A stretch of DNA of 64,000 nucleotides from Prunus persica. Taxonomy: Eukaryota > Streptophyta > Magnoliopsida > Rosales > Rosaceae. The stretch is from assembly GCF_000346465.2 (NCBI RefSeq), contig NC_034016.1, positions 21,506,442 to 21,570,441 on the forward strand, given 5' to 3'. Under the pieces are notes generated by a model. That model saw nothing but the letters and a program-made list of their open reading frames with translations, was not told where the DNA came from and did no database searches. Shown in pieces: positions 49,066-62,201 of the stretch; the stretch's first letter is position 1, and each line of letters begins with the position of its first letter. The position numbers and the translations under genes were made by a program.

Positions 49066-49213
49066 CCGTTGTTATTTTGATGTTTGGTTTCCACATGGGC
49101 CGGGCCCCAGTATGGAGAGAAAGTTTGAACTTTGAATCAGCGTCGCACTTTTCCAGCTTCCCTCGTTTTACCAAACTTTCCCTCTTTTTTAAATGTTCGT
49201 GAAAATTAAATTT

Positions 49214-49299
49214 CCACGCTGGCAATCCGCGGCAATCCTCCTCAACCAATCAGAGTAAAGCATCCATTCACATCCCACTACCCTTCTCTCCTATATAAA
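49214..49299 (+). promoter_or_regulatory. Degenerate histone promoter elements of the second H2A.X gene
   Basis: 49214-49231 (CCACGCTGGCAATCCGCG) matches the type I histone element at all but four of its 17 fixed bases. CCAAT lies at 49246-49250 and TATATAAA at 49292-49299, about 120 bp before the ATG. Confidence 0.65.
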
Positions 49300-49418
49300 C
49301 CCATCATCTTCTCCAAACCCTTACGCATCAGACACCTGTAACCCAAAGCATCGCACTTTTATCTCATTTCGATTTCCTCTCCTAGGGTTTCAGATTCAAT
49401 CCCTATTCAAATCCCAGT

Positions 49419-50014
49419 ATGAGTTCGCCGACTTCCAAGGGAGGCAGAGGCAAGCCTAAAGCTTCCAAATCCGTGTCCAGGTCTCACAAGGCTGGCCTCC
49501 AATTTCCAGTTGGCCGTATCGCTCGATTCCTCAAGTCCGGCAAGTACGCCGAGCGAGTCGGTGCTGGCGCTCCGGTATATCTCTCTGCCGTTCTCGAGTA
49601 TCTCGCTGCTGAGGTTTGTTTTGTTAACCTGCTTCTTGGGATCGTTGTTTTCTTGATTCTACGGGTTGTTTGGTTACTGAGAATAAATTTTTGTTATTGC
49701 AAATGGATTTTGGTCGGAAACGATCCTGATCTTTGATTCTTAATCTCTGTTTGTTTTAGTGAACTAAGGCGTTTGATTTGACTGGGTTACAGGTACTTGA
49801 GCTTGCTGGCAATGCAGCCAGAGACAACAAGAAGAATCGAATTGTTCCAAGGCATATTCAGCTGGCTGTGCGTAACGACGAGGAGTTGAGCAAGCTTTTG
49901 GGGACTGTTACTATTGCTAATGGCGGTGTTTTGCCAAACATTCATCAGACTCTGTTGCCGAAGAAGATTGGTAGAGGGAAAGGAGACATTGGATCTGCCT
50001 CTCAAGAATTTTAG
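49419..50014 (+). CDS. H2AX: Histone H2A.X, canonical copy
   Basis: Two exons, 49419-49613 and 49793-50014, encode 138 residues. The sequence is close to standard plant H2[17 protein letters not shown] tail, [26 protein letters not shown], an intact acidic patch, and the [10 protein letters not shown] terminus with the SQEF motif phosphorylated by ATM/ATR after DNA breaks. The protein is part of nucleosomes throughout the genome. The intron splits the gene at the same codon (after AAE) as in the upstream copy, which supports duplication of one ancestral gene. The start is the first ATG after the TATA box. Its H2A.X identity rests on the C-terminal motif. Confidence 0.96.
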
Positions 50015-50924
50015 AGCTGCTTGTTAAAATTTGGGGACGATTTGTTGTAAACACAAACTTTGGGAATTTTGGTTTAGTAATTATCTTTGCGGATTGAAAT
50101 TGACTGGCGTTTTTTATGAGATTTGTGCTACTTATCGGTTGAGAAATCAAATTGAAAATATAAAAATATATGGGGTGATTATCTTATTTTAGTCCAGAAA
50201 ATGAAATTAACATGAAAATGTTTTAGTTTTCTAAATCAAAATTATGATCTTCAAAATTATAGATGTTTGAAGATCTAATTCAATGTAACCAAAATGATTT
50301 TATGGATTTTCTAAAATTAAATTGTAAACTAAACAATAATTAGTTGCCCTCTTATACCTTATTTTGTTATTACAAAAGTTCTAAATCCACTTTTAATTTT
50401 GGGAAATGGAAAAGAAAGTAAGTTAAAAGAGTGTATTAATGGAAAATAGTTTTTCTTCGCCAAAATTAATAGAAAATAGTTGACTAAGGGGAAATGGTAG
50501 TGCTAGTAAACAAACATTTGTATCAATTATCAGCACGAATTAGTTGTTAATGTGAAAATAATTTTATTTGCGGCTGTTTTTAGTAAACAAATATTTTGTA
50601 TCAAGTATGTGGTGGAATGAGGAATTTTATACTTTGAAAAATCGCTAGACGTCTAGGCCTCTAAGACAAGGTTTTCTTTAAAGTCGGGGGAAAAAAAAAA
50701 AAAAACAGACCCAACGCCGAGGCGGGCGCCTAGGCCCATTTTTCGAACATTTTTTGTTGTTGAAAATTAGCGATAACGAACACATAGGTAGTAACTCCGT
50801 TCTCTTTTTAGCTTATCCAACCGCTGAAAATACCAAACTTGCGCCGATATAGCAGATACTTTGATTTTTCTCCTTCCCGTTCCACTCACAGTTGGCAAAC
50901 TCAAACAGCTTCTCAGGCGAAGCA
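50015..50924. other. Intergenic and aldo/keto reductase promoter
   Basis: Mostly AT-rich. Around 50640-50745 a CTAGACGTCTAGG ... GGCGGGCGCCTAGG stretch with a 15-A tract looks like part of a dispersed repeat, but no ends can be set. Confidence 0.4.
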
Positions 50925-53900
50925 ATGGCGGTGCCTCTCTTCAACCTCGCCCCCAATCTTACAGTTTCAAAGCTGTGCTTTGGTTCAACTCTATTTCTTG
51001 CCCATATCTACTTGTGCAATTCTATACCCTCTGAATCTGAGTCTGATTCTTTGGCCCTCCCTCTCATCCTCAAATATAAATTCATTCTTCGCAGGGACGA
51101 TGACTTTCGGCGAGCAAAACACGTTTTCGGAGTCGTTTGGCCTCCTCGACCAAGCTTTCCAGGTCGGCGTCAATTTCTTTGACTCTGCAGAAATGTATCC
51201 AGTGGTTCAGCGAGCCCAGACTCAAGGGAGGAGCGAGGAGTACCTTGGCCGTTGGATTAGAGAGCGCAGAGTTCCTCGAAACAGCGTCGTTTTGGCCACC
51301 AAGGTTGTAAAGTAGCTCTGAGAGTATCAGTTCATGCTAATAATGGTGTGCCAGTTTGCTTTTCACTTCTGATGTGTGAAAATTTGTTCTGATATTACAG
51401 GTTACGGGACCGTCTGGGCAGATGACTTGGATACGAGATGGCCCCAAGTGTTTGAATGCTAAGAATATCACCGAGGCCATTGACGGCAGGTTTGCTCAAG
51501 CAAACAGTTCGTAATTTTGCTTCTGTTTAAACGTTTCGTGTTATGCTGTGCTGCGTGATGAGTTATGTAATGTTTAAATGCAGCTTAAGGCGATTGCAGA
51601 CAGATTACATTGATCTTTATCAGATTCATTGGCCTGATCGGTTTGTACGTAGATCCTTCCTTTTAGTGTTTTGGGATTTTGCTTTCACATTACTCTAAAT
51701 TTGACAATGGGTGTATCCTTCATTGCTTTCACATTATTTTTTCCCCAACCATATATGTTTACAACTCCATAATTTGCTTGCCTTCACCCAGGCTTGTCTT
51801 GCTTTTTCCACTTTGTGCCTACACAATCCCTGTTAGTAAGACTTGAACTGATTAATGACTGTTTTTGTAGCTATGTTCCCATGTTCGGAGAAATTGAGTA
51901 TGATCCAACCCGACAGTTTTGTTCGATTCCTATAGACGAACAACTTGATGCTCTTGGAAGAGCTGTTGATTCTGGTAAGGTTAGTTTCATACTGTTGCCT
52001 TTCATCCCCTTTCTTTGATAAGTCATTTAGTTTGGGGACTTTTTCCTTTATTTTGCAATGTTTTAAGAGTATAACATTCCCATGTGAATTGAACAGAAAT
52101 GTTTGTTTTGTAGATTAGATATGTTGGTCTCAGTAACGAAACACCGTATGGGGTGATGAAGTTTGTTCAGGTAGCTGAAAGGGGTACTCGCCATCCAAAG
52201 ATTGTCTCTGTGCAGGTTGCCTATTTGATCATTGCACTCTCAGTCAAATGCTTACTGTATTGTTGCTGTTTTTTGGACTAATGCAACTTATTGTCTATTT
52301 GATAGAACTCATACAGCTTGCTCTGTCGAACTTTTGATTCTGGGTTGGCTGAATGCTGTCATCATGAGAGGTATTCAAAGTGCTGGTTTTCAGAAAAAGT
52401 GAATAGCTGAACAGTTAATTATTTCATCCGGTATGAAATGATAGGGAAAGCTTGCTTGATTTGTGCATCCCAATTTCTTGATGAAGTTGAAGTTAGGTTA
52501 CTTTTCCTATCCTGTCCTGAGCAGTTCTTGAAGAAATTCAATTGAATATTCTTGCTAATTAGTAGCTTGAATAATATAAAATTAGTAACTGGAATTAAAA
52601 TTCCAACAGAGAACATGAGAGTCACTTTTGGGGAGGGCTTCTTATCTTAACATGCATTTTGGGTTTTCATTTTTTATGGCTTTCAAACCTAGGTAAGCCA
52701 TTGAATAAACCTTATTCAAGGGAGTTTCTGAGTCAGTTATATTGAGTGGTAAAATGAGTTGCTGCCACTTCATGTAATACTAATGATTTTCTGTTGGGCT
52801 ATTGAATGTTTTAGGATCAGTTTATTAGCCTACAGCCCCCTTGCAATGGGTATACTCTCTGGGAAGTATTTTTTGCCTGATGGGGGTCCTGCAGATGCCC
52901 GGTTGAATCTTTTTAGAGGTCAATTTTCAAATTGTTCATGTCATCTTTTGATATGTAGGAACTTTCTGCACTCTTAGGTGGTGATTTTGTTTCAATTGGA
53001 CTGTCATGTTTCTATTTGCAGGTAAATATTCGGAAGGGGAATCCAGATACAACCTGTCTGATCACATCATAAGAGCAGCGGCCATGGTATAGATATTCTT
53101 CTGTTCACTTTGATAGGCCAATTGAAAGATTACTCTGAATCTAAGGTTATTTAGAACTTTGAATTCAAGTTAGCACAAATGCCTTTTTCAAAACTTTGAT
53201 GAAAATCTGGCCCTCTGGGTGAGAAAATGATAGTCATACCTTTTCACTGGCTTTGTTTCAATGTCATGTTTACGTCTTATTGGTATGATGCCCAGTGGTT
53301 ATTAATATTTTTTTGAAGGCAATATATTACTTTTGATTAAGTGTATGCATGCATGCTTGGGTGTGTGGGTATATACAAGCCTGTGTTTCTGCGTCGGTGC
53401 CATAGCAGTTCATGAATTTCTGCAGTACTCATTGTTCTAAAAGGAAAATGATTTTGAATATTATCTCTAGTTCCAGCATTTGGTCTCTTTACTGCATGTT
53501 GTATTTATCGAATTTTGCCCGTCACATGTTGATTTACTAATCTGCTTTTATTTCCATTCACAGGAATACATTGACATTGCAGGGAAGTACAGTGTTCACC
53601 CAGTATCTCTTGCAATAGGTTCGACACCTCTCCCTCCAATTCTTTATAGTTTCTTCATGTTCTTGTCCACGTTAGGACTGTGGTTTGGAGACAATGTTGG
53701 AAAATGAAAAGTCACCTGTTTGCTTGTTCCTCTTCCCTTTTTCTCAACCTAGTTGCTGAAACCATACATACAGGAAAACACTGATTGCAGCATCATTTCC
53801 GCCTTTAATTTCTTGAGCTAATACATCTTTTATAGATTTGACATAAACTACGTTGTTGTCCTTAAAACTATAGATTTGACGATATTTATGTTTTATGCAT

Positions 53901-54081
53901 TTCAATTTGTGATGTGGCAGCTTTTGTTTTGAGCCACCCCCTTGTTGCGAGTGTTGTGTTTGGAGCAACCAAGTCATGGCAACTGCAGGAGGTTCTAGAT
54001 GGATGCAAGGTCGAGCTGACACCTGAAGTAATTACAGAAATCAACAAGATTCATGAAAGGTTTCCTAATCCATGTCCCTGA
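50925..54081 (+). CDS. Aldo/keto reductase (Tas-like oxidoreductase)
   Basis: Eleven coding exons: 50925-50982, 51095-51303, 51401-51489, 51584-51640, 51871-51979, 52114-52215, 52306-52370, 52815-52918, 53022-53086, 53564-53618 and 53921-54081. They give 357 residues. The first exon encodes only MAVPLFNLAPNLTVSKLCF and joins to GTMTFGEQNT, the conserved AKR start. The catalytic tetrad is visible: Asp about 49 and Tyr about 54 (FFDSAEMYP), Lys about 89 (LATK) and His about 134 (YQIHWP). NADP(H)-binding features are present near the C-terminus (FGATKSWQLQEVL). It is probably a cytosolic NADPH-dependent reductase. The N-terminus is too short for a clear transit peptide. The substrate is unknown. 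Overall it resembles bacterial Tas and its plant homologues. Confidence 0.9.
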
Positions 54082-55367
54082 TCAAAATTCAAGCAAATTC
54101 TAATTCTTCTTCGTTTGAATTATTGTCAGAATGTCTGAAATGGATTCGCATCTCATCTCTGGTGTATATATTATTTGTAAATTCGTTGAATTGATAGATA
54201 ATGATGGAGGATATTGGTCTAGAAAGTTGCTCAGAATCTTGTAGGATTTTTGTCTGTCTAGATATGATGGTGATTCCTCCTTCCAAGCATCCTGTAACTT
54301 AAATGCGCTTCTCATGCCAAAAAGTGGGGCCTCATCTACATTCTTTAAGCCAACTTTCCTTCAATTTTGGGTCCATGCCGGTCTTTTGTCGTGACGGGCA
54401 TTGACCGCTGTGAACTATGTAGCTCAGCATTGTGGTGGTGTTAGCTTTTGAGCTACATGTTGCAGAATGTTGAACAAGAACCCGGCGTGTTAAAAAGTCT
54501 TGGTAAAGTCTTTACGTTGTTACATTATACATATATACATGTATGGGCGGACATCTAAAAGACAATTTTTGTCTTTCTAGAAGACCAAAATGTACCCAAA
54601 ATTTGGCTTAACATTTCTGGTAGGTTTTTATGTTTTGTGTTATGTATAATGTTGATGAAATTGTGTCAAAAATATATGGATATAATTGATTGACAACAAT
54701 GATATCGATTCATTATAAATGACATTAGAGATGAGACGTTATGAAAATATGTACGGATAATATATCTTTGCAGTTGACAACCAAAAATATCAATATATCA
54801 ATAATTTAATGGGACGTGGAGTAGTTTTTTCTTCATTAGGACAATCTAGTTATGCTAGTGTATAAATTGCTCGTTTTTTACATTGTTACAATGTACTTGT
54901 ATTAAATATGGACAATGTGGTACAAAGACAAAATCTGACGCCGTTGACTCTGCGCAGTCGCGTAGGCTTTTATAGGTGTTATCTCACAGAGCGGAGGAGA
55001 AAAAAAGGCAATGTATTTAACACCCACAAGGCTGAAACCCTTACAACCTCCCCGATTATTCAATTCAATTCTCAGTCGATACGATTAAGTAAAAACATAA
55101 ATTAAAACAAAGAAAAAAGAAAAGAAAATAGAGGGTCCGGAGCCGAAGCTCGGGCCCCAGCAGCACCACAACTTCAGCCAACAGCGATCACTAATCATCA
55201 TCATCACCATTAACGGGTTTCTTTTGTTTTTTCTTTTCCCTCTAATTGAATCGATTTGTCGAAAGTAAGAGCAAGCAGGGAAGACGAAGCAGCAGATCAA
55301 TCAAAGGCTTGATTGTTACTGCTGCTGCTTCTGGGTTCGGGTTTGGTTTTGATCTGGTTTGGGTTTG
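54082..55367. other. Intergenic and BSL1 promoter/leader
   Basis: It holds the 3' flank of the reductase gene (to about 54350), AT-rich spacer, and from about 55080 a probable leader for the next gene. A CAGCAG/GCTGCT stretch lies at about 55285-55332. No other gene is visible. Confidence 0.4.
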
Positions 55368-58300
55368 ATGGGTTCGAAGCCATGGCTGTACCCGGCTCCG
55401 ACCTATCGTACTCTCGAGACCTATTGGGATACCGACGATGACGGCCCTGGTCCACGCTGCGGCCACACCCTCACCGCCGTCGCTGCCACCAAGACCCATG
55501 GCCCACGCCTCATACTATTCGGTGGTGCCACCGCCATTGAAGGCGGCGCCGCCTCCTCCGCCCCTGGCATCAGTATCATTTCTCTCCCTCTCTCAACTTC
55601 TTCTTTTTTCGATTTTTGTATTGAAGTTGTTCCTTTTCGATTTTGCTTAATTGTGTGAGCGTTTGTTAATTCTGAATGTAGGGTTAGCGGGGGTGACCAA
55701 TTCGGTTCATTCCTATGATGTTCTTACCAGGAAGTGGACTAGGTTTTTGCCATTTGTTAATTGTGAATTATGTCTCTCTTTTATCTTCCTTTTCTTTCTT
55801 TGGAAAAAAAATAAAAATCTGACCTTTATAACTAGTTGGATTGAATTGGAAGCATACTGATCGTTCTTCTGTTGGTTGGTGTTCAAATTTTGCAGAATGA
55901 GACCTGCAGGTGAGCCACCGTCTCCCAGGGCAGCTCACGCGGCAGCTGCGGTGGGCACTATGGTTGTTTTTCAGGTAAATTAAGAAATACATTTGGGGAC
56001 TGATTGGAAATTTAGAGGTTTATAATTCCGGAGGTTTTCTTTTACTGGGCTTTTAAAGCTTTGAAAGTATATGGATTAACTTTTCTTACTGGGTTTAATG
56101 AGTGTTATTCCTGCTTAATGTCTAGGGTGGCATAGGTCCTGCTGGGCATTCTACAGACGATCTCTATGTGCTTGATTTAACCAACGATAAGTTTAAATGG
56201 CACAGGTGAGGATAAGTGACCTTAAATTGAGCTTATCCTACTTCAGACTTTATAGATTATTTTTTAAAATGGTGGTACGAATCATATTTATTTTGGTTTT
56301 TTGTTATCTGTCTGTAGAGTGGTTGTACAAGGACAAGGACCTGGGCCTCGGTATGGCCATGTAATGGACTTAGTTGCTCAAAGATATCTTGTTACTGTCA
56401 GTGGAAACGATGGTGGGTGTATTCACTAAACCCTAAGTAATTGTTATCCGTGAGTTTCACTGTTGTCAAATGCAAGGCTTTTTTTTAGAAGCATGTGATG
56501 GTTCCTTTTATCTTTTATTAATGTTAACTTTTATTTTAAAGGAAAAAGAGTTCTTTCTGATGCATGGGCTCTGGATACTGCCCAGAAACCTTATGCATGG
56601 GCAAGGCTGAACCCAGAAGGTGACAGGCCTTCTGCTAGAATGTGAGTAATATTCATATTTTGACAATTGAAAAGTTATGAAAATGCTGGTGGACTTTGTA
56701 AATACTTCATGAACCAACCTTATTTTGTAGGTATGCAACAGCCAGTGCCCGCTCAGATGGCATGTTTTTGCTTTGTGGTGGAAGAGATATTTCTGGAGCG
56801 GTATGTGGGATCTTTTCTTTCCAGATGATTTGATAAATTTCCAAATCATATGTGAAACATGGAGCAAGAAGTGATTTAGGATTGATTTGGAAAGTTAGGG
56901 GGAATCATTCACTTGCATGACATTGAAGATCATGAAGTTTACATAGAATTTTTGAGCAAACATTTCTCAATTATATCAAACCCACTTCTGGCACTTTCCA
57001 TGTGTTTCGGAGATGTCTTTTTGAATTGTAGAGGCTTTATTTCTCTAAGTAGATTTTCCTTGTAACCATGGATCTAAATTTTCAGTTTTTTTTAAATAAT
57101 GAATTCACTTTCATTTATGAAGTTACTAATAGAAATAGTTGGGTATTGTGTGTGTCAGTTGTATACTCGAGGTCTTCTGGGCTAATAGTTTATCTGATGC
57201 ATTTGCTCATATCTATGCTCCCACAGCCACTAGCAGATGCTTATGGACTGCTCATGCATAGGAATGGTCAGTGGGAGTGGACCCTTGCACCTGGAGTGTC
57301 CCCTTCACCAAGGTATCAACATGCTGCGGTAAGTGATAATATATAAACCAGGAATATACTACCCTTTGTATGTTTCAGGATTATTTGATATGTGTTTTCT
57401 AAGTGTACCACTTAGGTTATGGAATATATATTTAAGCGAAGAAATCATATAATGTTCTTGGTATGAATGCATTTTGCATTTTTGTACGTACTTGGCTGCC
57501 TCTCTTCTGACTTAACTTTACCCATTGAACCTTATTTAAGCATCAAATTGACATTGTTTGCTGTCAGGTTTTTGTTGGTGCAAGATTACATGTCACAGGT
57601 GGTGCTCTTAGGGGAGGACGTGGTATAGAAGGTGAAGGAGCTATTGCAGGTAATCTTTTGGTTGTCAATTTCATCACCATGACTTATATGGTAATTTCAG
57701 TAAGTTTTCTTAATACCTTTTTTGTTTGTTCTTTTTCCGTATTTGATAGTATTGGACACTGCTGCCGGAGTTTGGCTAGACAGAAATGGGCTTGTGACTT
57801 CCTCACGGACAGGAAAGGGACAGAATGACTATGATCCTCCTTTGGAGCTTATGCGTCGTTGTCGCCACGCTGCTGCATCTCTTGGTGTTCGTATATATAT
57901 TTATGGAGGTCTTAAGGGAGGTAAAGACTTTAGAACATAATTGAGAATGTGAATAATGTAATGGCATAACAAACAAGAATCAAGTGTTAATTGCAAGAAT
58001 GGACGTACTGATTTTTGGTTGTTAGGAGGGAATCCAAAGTGTTATTTGCAAGAATAGACTAAAACATTCTGTTTATTATCATCTAGTAGCTTTCCACCTT
58101 AATTATCAGAAGATTCTTGACATGAGAGATTTAGCATTGGTATCTTGGATTTAAGGGGATGTCTCCTGAAAAAATAAGCTGGTATTAGTTAACACCGGTA
58201 ATATTTCTTTGATGAAATTTTCATAGGGTTTGTTTTGTAGCTATACTACTACACTAAAAAACGTTTAAATTAAGCGAGATATTTGTATATGACCTCTGGG

Positions 58301-61181
58301 ACCTGTCTATATTAGATTCCAATATGCACTTCTGGTGCAGCCTTCCTCTACTTATGTGGTTTTGTATATACTATATCATGTGGTAATATAATTTTTGTTT
58401 GTCTTCTTGTACAGACATCCTGCTAGATGACTTCCTGGTTGCAGAAAATTCATCATTTCAATCTGAAATTGGTTCGCCTGTTTTAACATCTGAGAGATCG
58501 CCAACTGTAACAAGTCCCAGACCGTTTCACGCAAACACAAGTACTTTTGGAACATCACCATCTTCGGATGGCGAACCTGAGAGCCCCCCATCCAGAGGTT
58601 TGAGGTATTTTTCCGTGTCCTCGTTTCCCTCTTTTCCCAAGTACTTGACTGAGCCACATGCTCATAATTTGTGCGATATGTAATCATCTTTGGCAGCATG
58701 GACAAAAATTCTATGGAGAAACTACGGGAGGCTTCTGCAGCCGAAGCTGAGGCAGCTAGTGCTGTTTGGCAAGCTGTGCAGGCAACATCTGCCACTCCTG
58801 CTGAAGAAACTTCTGTTTCGGATGATAACTCACATGTTGCAGAAACATTGTCTGATGGTAGTGACACTGAGGCAGATGTTCGCCTTCATCACCGAGCTGT
58901 ATGTCTGTTGTATCAATGCCTAATTTCGGGATTTGTTTGCATCTTTAAGTGGCATATTTATAATTTTATGTTGTTGTAGGTTGTCGTTGCCAAAGAGGCT
59001 GTAGGTAACCTGGGTGGGATGGTAAGACAGTTGTCTTTGGATCAATTTGAAAATGAGAGTAGACGAATGATTCCAATGAATAACGACTTATCACATCCTA
59101 ACAAAAAGTTCACCAGGCAGAAGTCTCCACAGGGCCTACATAAGAAGGCAAGCATCAATTAACATTTAATTTTTCTTTTTCCTTTTATGTTTTATTTTTT
59201 ACTTCAACATTGTTTTTTGTCATTTGTTCTGCAGATTATATCTACATTGCTGAGACCTCGGAACTGGAAAGCTCCTGTGAATAGGAAGTTTTTCTTGGAT
59301 TCTTATGAAGTGGGAGAACTTTGTTATGCTGCTGAGCAGATCTTTATGCAGGAGCCAACAGTTCTTCAGCTGAAAGCCCCTGTTAAAGTATTTGGCGATC
59401 TTCATGGACAGTTTGGTGATTTAATGCGCTTATTTGATGAATACGGATTTCCATCTGCTGCGGGAGACATAACGTAAGTTGAGCACTTTTTCTCATGCCA
59501 TATCGGTCATTATACTTGTGGGAAGAATTCGTTTTGCACCAGAATTGTGACTCTGATATTCACTGAAGGCATCAGTAGTCTAAGTTCAAGAACAATTTAC
59601 TCCAATTCTTCTTGTCAAAATCTTTCTAAGATGTTGAAGTGAGACTTGTTGTTAGAAGGATTTTTTTATAGGGCTGATGCTACCCTTCTGTTGTTACAGG
59701 TATATTGACTACTTGTTTTTGGGGGATTATGTTGATCGAGGACAGCACAGCTTGGAGACCATAACTTTGCTCCTTGCACTTAAGGCAAGTTCTGCTTTTA
59801 AGTAATCTAATTCATGTATAGTTGTATTCTGTCACTTCTTATATTTGACTGCATGCTCTGTTTGATTCTGCAGATTGAGTATCCTGACAATGTTCACTTA
59901 ATACGTGGAAACCATGAGGCAGCTGATATCAATGCACTTTTTGGTTTTCGTATTGAATGCATTGAGCGAATGGTATGGATGCTTATGCAGACTTGATAAT
60001 ATATTTTCTCTGAAATTTCAGAATATTAAATGTTGTAGTAACTTATGTGCATGCAGGGAGAGAATGACGGAATATGGGCATGGACACGGTTCAATCAACT
60101 TTTCAACTATCTCCCACTTGCTGCACTAATTGAAAAGAAAATTATTTGTATGCATGGAGGCATTGGAAGATCTATAACTTCAGTAGAACAGATTGAGAAG
60201 CTTGAAAGACCCATTACAATGGATGCTGGGTCTATAATCTTAATGGATCTGCTGTGGTACACTCTTGCTCAATTCATCTGTCTGTTTGCTATTGATGGTT
60301 AATGTTTATGGTCTTATGAAATCTATGTACACAGGTCTGATCCTACAGAAAACGATAGTGTAGAGGGCTTGAGACCAAATGCCAGAGGGCCTGGTCTTGT
60401 CACATTCGGGGTACGCACTTTTGGCCCTTTTTTTATTTTATTTATTCATATTTGGATGGACATGTATATTGCTTTTTACATGAATTTATTTCCCATTTCT
60501 GTTGGTGACAGTGTGTGAATACCTTAGTAATCTTGTTTCATCCGACACTCTTTCATATGGTTGCTGCTTGCTTGCATGTGCATAATTTTATGAAATGCAT
60601 ACTTGTGCCACCCTACCAATATGTTCTTACTACTCGCAGCCTGATCGTGTCACGGATTTTTGTAAGAGAAACAAATTACAACTTATTATAAGAGCTCATG
60701 AATGTGTTATGGATGGGTTTGAAAGATTTGCCCAGGGACAATTGATCACCCTCTTTTCTGCAACTAACTATTGTGGTAAGCAAATTTCTGGTCAGTTTCT
60801 TTCTATGTTCTGGTGTTTGCAATCTCATATGGCCTTTTCATGTAGGGACGGCAAACAATGCTGGTGCTATACTGGTTGTTGGCAGAGGCTTGGTTGTGGT
60901 TCCAAAATTAATTCATCCTTTGCCACCTCCTCTTCAGTCACCGGAGACATCTCCGGAACGGGTCATAGAGGACACGTGGATGCAGGTAAGCCATTCTCTA
61001 TAATGTTGTTAGTCCGTAATATGTATTATTTAATTGTTAATCTTAAAATTTGCCACCTGCCTCTTTCATACTCTTGTATCTTTCTGATGTCCTGTAGGAG
61101 CTAAACATTCAAAGACCGCCAACTCCTACACGTGGCCGACCACAGCCTGATCTTGATCGGAACTCACTTGCATATATATAG
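55368..61181 (+). CDS. BSL1: Kelch-repeat protein phosphatase BSL1 (BSU1-like)
   Basis: Twenty-one coding exons. The first is 55368-55572, the phosphatase starts in 59235-59473, and the last is 61098-61181. The protein has 887 residues. The N-terminal half (about 20-380) has Kelch repeats with GG doublets ([29 protein letters not shown]). A Ser-rich linker follows, then a complete PPP phosphatase with GDLHGQ (about 589-594), GDYVDRG (623-629) and GNHE (655-658), ending in [16 protein letters not shown] phosphatases act in brassinosteroid signalling by dephosphorylating BIN2-type kinases, and also in stomatal polarity. Two introns, at 59147/59235 and 59784/59874, use GC donors. The other exons are 55682-55742, 55896-55974, 56126-56205, 56318-56412, 56542-56641, 56731-56800, 57227-57328, 57568-57649, 57750-57920, 58415-58604, 58697-58898, 58980-59147, 59700-59784, 59874-59972, 60057-60256, 60335-60410, 60640-60775 and 60846-60985. 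Confidence 0.95.
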
Positions 61182-61780
61182 CTGATAGACTTCTGTATTT
61201 TACAATTAGTGAATGTGACAATCCACATTTCGCTTGAGGCCTGATGCTTTCCCAGTTTCCACATTGAGTGGATTTGTTTTCCTCAACGCAGCGTGTTGTT
61301 TTATTTGGAAGCTAGAGTTGCAGAAGTCGAAGCCTTGTCTAGTCAGTGTACACAGCCTGAGAATGCTAGAAACTTAGATGTTAGGGACTGAATAATTACC
61401 GTTTCTCGTAATTGAGTTTGTAATATATGTACAACAACGTAGTCTTGCGGAAGAAATGTAGAAGGGTTTTTTTGTGTCTTATGCTGTAGAGATAATTTAT
61501 AGGGAAGGGAAATTGGGTTTATTAGTTTTACCGTATTGTAACATAAATAATGACTTTACATTTGATTCTTTTCAAAGCATTTATTGTATTCTCTTTTGAA
61601 GAGGCGTGTTTCAGAACAAGCCCTGGTTTTGCAAGTGTACTGTATACGTTTCATGATTACTCTCAAATTGCTGTCCTTTGATCCAGAAATGAAAATAAAA
61701 TAAAAATCCTTCACAACTCGTTTCGAAATCCAATAATTTAGACAAATTGAAATTGCCAGAAGAAGAGCTTGATGATGATA

Positions 61781-62201
61781 TTAGTATTTGGGTGGAAATA
61801 TACGTGAATGTGGAGAAATTACAGCCTCCTGTATGTACTTGTGAGAGCTGTTGGGGTCAGGAACCCAACGAATCTCACTCATGTTTGGTGTCTCCACATA
61901 TGCCATGGTGAACTCTCCAACCTTTTCTATTTTGCCTCTCTTGCCCGCCCTCAGCAGAAGACTGTTCCTGCTGTAAGAGAAGATCCCATTGCTCAAGTGT
62001 ATGATGTCACCGGGCTCGAATGCATCGCACTCCTCCCCCCACAGCTGAAAGTGGACCGCCGCCGTCTCGTCGGCCACGAGTGCCAGGCATGTCTTGTTTT
62101 GGCCTTGTGATGAGGATGTGTTCATAGAGGCTTTGTCCAAAAGTATGAACCTTGTGTCTATGTTGTTCTGTGCTGCTGGCACTGTCTTTGAGTGCCACCA
62201 T
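61781..62201 (-). CDS. SOSS complex subunit B-like OB-fold protein, frame broken near the start
   Basis: From 62182 down to the TAA at 61781 there is an intact frame of 133 codons. It has the single-stranded-DNA-binding OB fold seen in SOSS-B/hSSB1: PAAQNNIDTRFILLDK, KTCLALVADETAAVHFQLWG, FEPGDIIHLSNGIFSY and FTMAYVETPNMSEIRWVPDP. Family proteins normally begin M-V-x-L-K-D-x-V-P-A-A. Here the ATG at 62201 opens MVALKD in another frame. A single extra A (62183) stands where a full codon is expected, so the ATG frame does not continue into the conserved domain. No ATG exists in the conserved frame before residue 20 or so. A leader intron (62319-62229) is likely. It is either a recently broken gene, a gene using a downstream start, or a sequence error. 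Confidence 0.65.

Noticed and set aside
11623..61181. A functional hormone-signalling cluster (AHP, GID1B, BSL1)
   Set aside because: The genes are tens of kilobases apart, on both strands, from unrelated families and different pathways. Chance neighbourhood is the simpler reading.
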